The position numbers were made by a program, and so were the translations under genes. From an uncultured Bacteroidota bacterium (GTDB lineage Bacteria > Bacteroidota > Bacteroidia > Bacteroidales > CAIWKO01), in assembly GCA_937934705.1 (NCBI GenBank), contig CALGYY010000024.1:1-51973 (forward strand): a stretch of 51,973 bases of DNA, written 5' to 3'. This document shows, piece after piece, positions 49,776-51,973 of this stretch. The notes under the pieces were generated by a model. It saw nothing but the letters and a program-made list of their open reading frames with translations, was not told the DNA's origin and searched no databases. Each line of letters begins with the position of its first letter. The stretch's first letter is position 1.

Positions 49776-50615
49776 TTATTCTTCGCACGCCTTAAGGCTC
49801 AGGTCAAGACTTGTGATCTGGTGGGTCAGCGCACCTACTGAAATATAATTCACACCTGTTTCTGCGTAAGACCTGATGGTTTCCAGGGTGATGCCTCCTG
49901 ATGCTTCGGTTTCATAAGCTCCGTTGATCATTCCCACCGCTGCCTTCAGTTCGGCAGGACTGAAATTATCAAGCATGATCCTGTGAACACCTCCGCAAGT
50001 CAGCACCTGCTGTAACTCATCCAGGTTCCGCACTTCGATTTCTATCCTGAGCTGACGACCATTTTGTTGCAGGTATTGCTGACAGGCCCTGATGGCCTTC
50101 CCGATGCCTCCCGCAAAATCCACATGATTGTCTTTGATCATGATCATGTCAAAGAGTCCGAAACGGTGATTCTGTGCGCCTCCTGCCCTTACTGCATACT
50201 TCTCAAAAATTCGCATATTCGGTGTGGTCTTTCGCGTGTCGAGAACGATGGCCCCTGTGCCGGCGATAGCATCCACATACTGACGCGTACGTGTTGCAAT
50301 GCCACTCATTCTCTGCATGAAATTCAATACGGTCCGCTCTGCACTCAGTAAAGAGATTCTCCGGCCCACAGCAATGAAGGCCACATCTCTCCGCCTGATC
50401 ATGTCTCCATCTTTCATGAGGGGTTGAAAATCAATATCCGGATCCGTCAGCATATAGACTTTCCGGGCAGTATCCATGCCCGCCAGCACTCCGGTATCCT
50501 TAACCAGCAACCGCACTTTCCCCATTGCACCGGAAGGAATGGTTGCAAGGGAACTGTGGTCTCCGTCGCCCAAATCTTCATCCAGGGCCTGGCGGATCAG
50601 CATTTCTTCGGTCAT
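49776..50615 (-). CDS. nadC: NadC, nicotinate-nucleotide pyrophosphorylase (carboxylating)
   Basis: NadC converts quinolinate and PRPP to nicotinate mononucleotide. Motifs include 'DEDLGDGDHSS' near the N-terminus, 'RTVLNFMQRMSGIAT', DTRKTTP, 'HRFGLFDMIMIKDNH' and 'EASGGITLETI'. 279 aa from the ATG at 50615 is the standard length. The frame runs on to 50678 but would then overlap the upstream gene, so the shorter start is preferred. It sits between DUF4783 and yihY in one transcript. Confidence 0.96.
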   Translation of the reverse strand: MTEEMLIRQALDEDLGDGDHSSLATIPSGAMGKVRLLVKDTGVLAGMDTARKVYMLTDPDIDFQPLMKDGDMIRRRDVAFIAVGRRISLLSAERTVLNFMQRMSGIATRTRQYVDAIAGTGAIVLDTRKTTPNMRIFEKYAVRAGGAQNHRFGLFDMIMIKDNHVDFAGGIGKAIRACQQYLQQNGRQLRIEIEVRNLDELQQVLTCGGVHRIMLDNFSPAELKAAVGMINGAYETEASGGITLETIRSYAETGVNYISVGALTHQITSLDLSLKACEE

Positions 50616-50643
50616 AAAAGCAGAATTAATTCCCCTAAGGGAT

Positions 50644-51057
50644 TCAGATTTCTTCAAACTGGAGTTGAGTAATAACACTCTGCTGAGTAATGGTCTTGAT
50701 CAGGAAATAGGTCCTGAAATCCCCATTATCAGTATTCAGCAATCCTATGCAGAACTGGCTGCCTTCACCGGAACTGCCTTTGTGCTGGATCGTGAAATCA
50801 GAAGGCTTGTTCATGTTGAAAAAGCCTTTTACAATCAGTTCAGCCTGCGAGCGGGAATAAGTTCCTTCGCTGCCGGGGAGCGTCAGGTCGATAGTTGAAT
50901 TGAAATAGGCGGCCAGGGCTGAAGCATTGCCCGAACGCAGTGCCGAGGCAACAGCCGGGGTGATGTCGCCCGTACCGGTGCTGTCGCCCGGCTCTGCATC
51001 CTTTGCTGACATCAGCAGAGGCAGGCAGGCCAGATAAAGAACTAACAATAAACGCAT
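50644..51057 (-). CDS. DUF4783-like secreted protein
   Basis: 137 aa from the ATG at 51057 (MRLLLVLYLACLPLLMSA), which makes a clear signal peptide; an ATG at 51069 is also possible. The mature part has an NTF2-like pattern: 'ITPAVASALRSGNASALAAYF' followed by strands ending in 'YFLIKTI' and 'ITQLQFEEI', as in DUF4783, known mainly from Bacteroidetes next to nadC. Probably periplasmic; biochemical role unknown. It is the first gene of the nadC-yihY operon. Confidence 0.85.
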   Translation of the reverse strand: MRLLLVLYLACLPLLMSAKDAEPGDSTGTGDITPAVASALRSGNASALAAYFNSTIDLTLPGSEGTYSRSQAELIVKGFFNMNKPSDFTIQHKGSSGEGSQFCIGLLNTDNGDFRTYFLIKTITQQSVITQLQFEEI

Positions 51058-51173
51058 GGCATGGGTCATTAAGGAGGCGCGGTTTCTCAAAAACCAAGCC
51101 ACAGGACTCTTTGCTCACCGCCGGCTGTTTTGTTACAAGCGGCTTCCATTGAGGGTCTGCAAGCTTGAAAAAG

Positions 51174-51181
51174 CAAAGGTA
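51174..51181 (-). promoter_or_regulatory. -7 element for the DUF4783-nadC-yihY operon
   Basis: Minus-strand TACCTTTG fits TAnnTTTG and predicts a leader of about 110 bases. It is divergent from the rlmH promoter, whose -33 lies only 8 bases away. Confidence 0.55.
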
Positions 51182-51188
51182 GTTTATT

Positions 51189-51218
51189 TTGTAAAACCAT
51201 CCCGAATGGATATCTTTG
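51189..51218 (+). promoter_or_regulatory. Full-consensus promoter for rlmH
   Basis: TTG (51189-51191), 19 bases, TATCTTTG (51211-51218). The ATG at 51231 lies 12 bases downstream, so the transcript leader is under 10 bases. An earlier ATG-less start at 51216 overlaps the promoter and is rejected. Confidence 0.8.
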
Positions 51219-51230
51219 TCCAATCCTCCT

Positions 51231-51701
51231 ATGAAACTTAAGCTGCTGCTGAACGGTAAAACCGAAGACCCCGCGTCAAGAGAATTATTATCCGTCTTCA
51301 CCCGGAGGATACCTCATTATATCGGGTTTTCAGTAACAGAGATCCCCTCCCCGAAAGTCAGCTCCGGAAGCCCGCAAATCATACGTGAAAAGGAAGCGGT
51401 ACTGACGAAGAAGTACCTTAGTCCCGCTGATACTATTGTATTGCTGGACGAAAAGGGCCGTGAACTGACTTCTGAGGGAATGGCCGCTTATCTGCAGGCA
51501 AAAATGAATTCAGGGACACGCCATCTGGTTTTTATCGCGGGAGGACCGTTTGGGTTCGATGAAAGCATTTATAAGACAGCCGACGACAAGATCTCACTGT
51601 CGAGAATGACCTTCCCCCACCAGCTCATAAGAATCATGTTTGCCGAGCAATTATACAGGGCACTCAGTATTCTCAGAAATGAATCCTATCACCACCCATA
51701 A
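51231..51701 (+). CDS. rlmH: RlmH, 23S rRNA pseudouridine-1915 N3-methyltransferase
   Basis: 156-aa SPOUT methyltransferase. The SAM loop is FIAGGPFGF, and the C-terminal signature is 'LSRMTFPHQLIRIMFAEQLYRA' (split; about 120-142), ending SYHHP, all typical of RlmH. It methylates m3-pseudouridine 1915 in helix 69 of 23S rRNA, acting on assembled 70S ribosomes. The ATG at 51231 (MKLKLLLNG) fits the family N-terminus. The next gene begins 5 bases after the stop, so they may be co-transcribed. Confidence 0.96.
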   Translation: MKLKLLLNGKTEDPASRELLSVFTRRIPHYIGFSVTEIPSPKVSSGSPQIIREKEAVLTKKYLSPADTIVLLDEKGRELTSEGMAAYLQAKMNSGTRHLVFIAGGPFGFDESIYKTADDKISLSRMTFPHQLIRIMFAEQLYRALSILRNESYHHP

Positions 51702-51706
51702 ACTTT

Positions 51707-51973
51707 ATGATGTTCTTCCGTCTGAAATTGTTCCTCGTTTGCGGCATTCTGTTCTTCAGCGGACCATTTGGCGCTTCGGCCCAGAAGTCCCTCCGTGCTT
51801 TGTTCCTGGGTAACAGCTATACTGCTTCCAACAATCTGCCGCAGATGATCAGCAGTATTGCACATGCTCTGGGCGATTCTTTGTATTACACTGCCAATAC
51901 CCCGGGAGGGTATACTTTTTCAGCACATGTTACAAACGCAACATCCCTGTCGCTGATCAGTGCCGGGCCCTGG
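51707..51973 (+). CDS. Secreted SGNH/GDSL-hydrolase-like protein, 5' end only
   Basis: A frame from ATG 51707 (a second ATG follows at 51710) stays open to the window edge, 89 codons. It encodes a signal peptide (MMFFRLKLFLVCGILFFSG, cleavage probably after SAQ) followed by 'LRALFLGNSYTASNNLPQM', a pattern of SGNH-like esterases and the DUF4886-type domain in which GNS holds the serine nucleophile, then 'NTPGGYTF'. Its 3' part is missing, so a C-terminal T9SS signal cannot be checked. Confidence 0.78.
   Translation, partial: MMFFRLKLFLVCGILFFSGPFGASAQKSLRALFLGNSYTASNNLPQMISSIAHALGDSLYYTANTPGGYTFSAHVTNATSLSLISAGPW

Overview
The window is a piece of a Bacteroidota (Bacteroidetes) chromosome, most like a free-living or environmental Bacteroidales-type organism in draft form. 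The evidence is a dcw cell-division cluster in Bacteroidetes order with the lineage-typical FtsZ tail, several proteins ending in type IX secretion (T9SS) sorting domains, a PorP/SprF protein, DUF4783 and DUF4834 family genes, and repeated use of the Bacteroidetes promoter (-33 TTG, 19 bp, -7 TAnnTTTG). The first 47 bases are not genomic: they match an Illumina TruSeq index adapter, so the contig edge is artificial and ftsW is cut there. The right edge cuts another gene.

Layout. 49-6573: 3' end of ftsW, murG, murC, ftsQ, ftsA, ftsZ and a strong terminator (lipid II synthesis and divisome). 6707-9530: a 47-aa lipoprotein gene and a large T9SS type-B surface protein. 9531-12983: O-methyltransferase and M16 peptidase (minus) divergent from a LOG-family hydrolase and a membrane protein with a duplicated beta domain. 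12991-20064 (minus): three tandem four-helix membrane paralogs, a large membrane-anchored DUF3352/YwqK-repeat protein, nadD, a small protein, then queA-tgt (queuosine tRNA modification). 20233-26414: T9SS type-B FN3-like protein, OPT oligopeptide transporter, patatin phospholipase and an orphan PqqD-like protein. 26423-28029 (minus): an ECF sigma factor and its likely transmembrane anti-sigma partner, whose periplasmic part ends in a T9SS type-B domain. 28241-31578: pepD, rpmH, DUF4834, and a kelch/T9SS type-A protein.

31811-40116 is a surface-glycan region: yfhO-wbpG-hisH2-hisF2 (translationally coupled; predicted amidination of an N-acetyl sugar), a Wzx-like flippase, a GT2 glycosyltransferase and a zinc-motif methyltransferase. 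40123-46960 (minus): a PorP/SprF plus type-B adhesin pair, and an M1 metallopeptidase that appears fused to an outer-membrane beta barrel. 47322-51973: GT-C type membrane glycosyltransferase, yihY-nadC-DUF4783 operon, rlmH and the start of a secreted SGNH-like protein.

Taken together, the window combines core functions (division, NAD and queuosine synthesis, ribosome maturation, L34) with cell-surface and T9SS-dependent functions. The most unusual items are the sigma/anti-sigma pair with a T9SS sorting domain on the anti-sigma factor, the M1-barrel fusion, the triplicated membrane genes beside the DUF3352/YwqK protein, and the amidino-sugar operon coupled to YfhO. No rRNA, tRNA, CRISPR array, transposase or phage gene was recognised.
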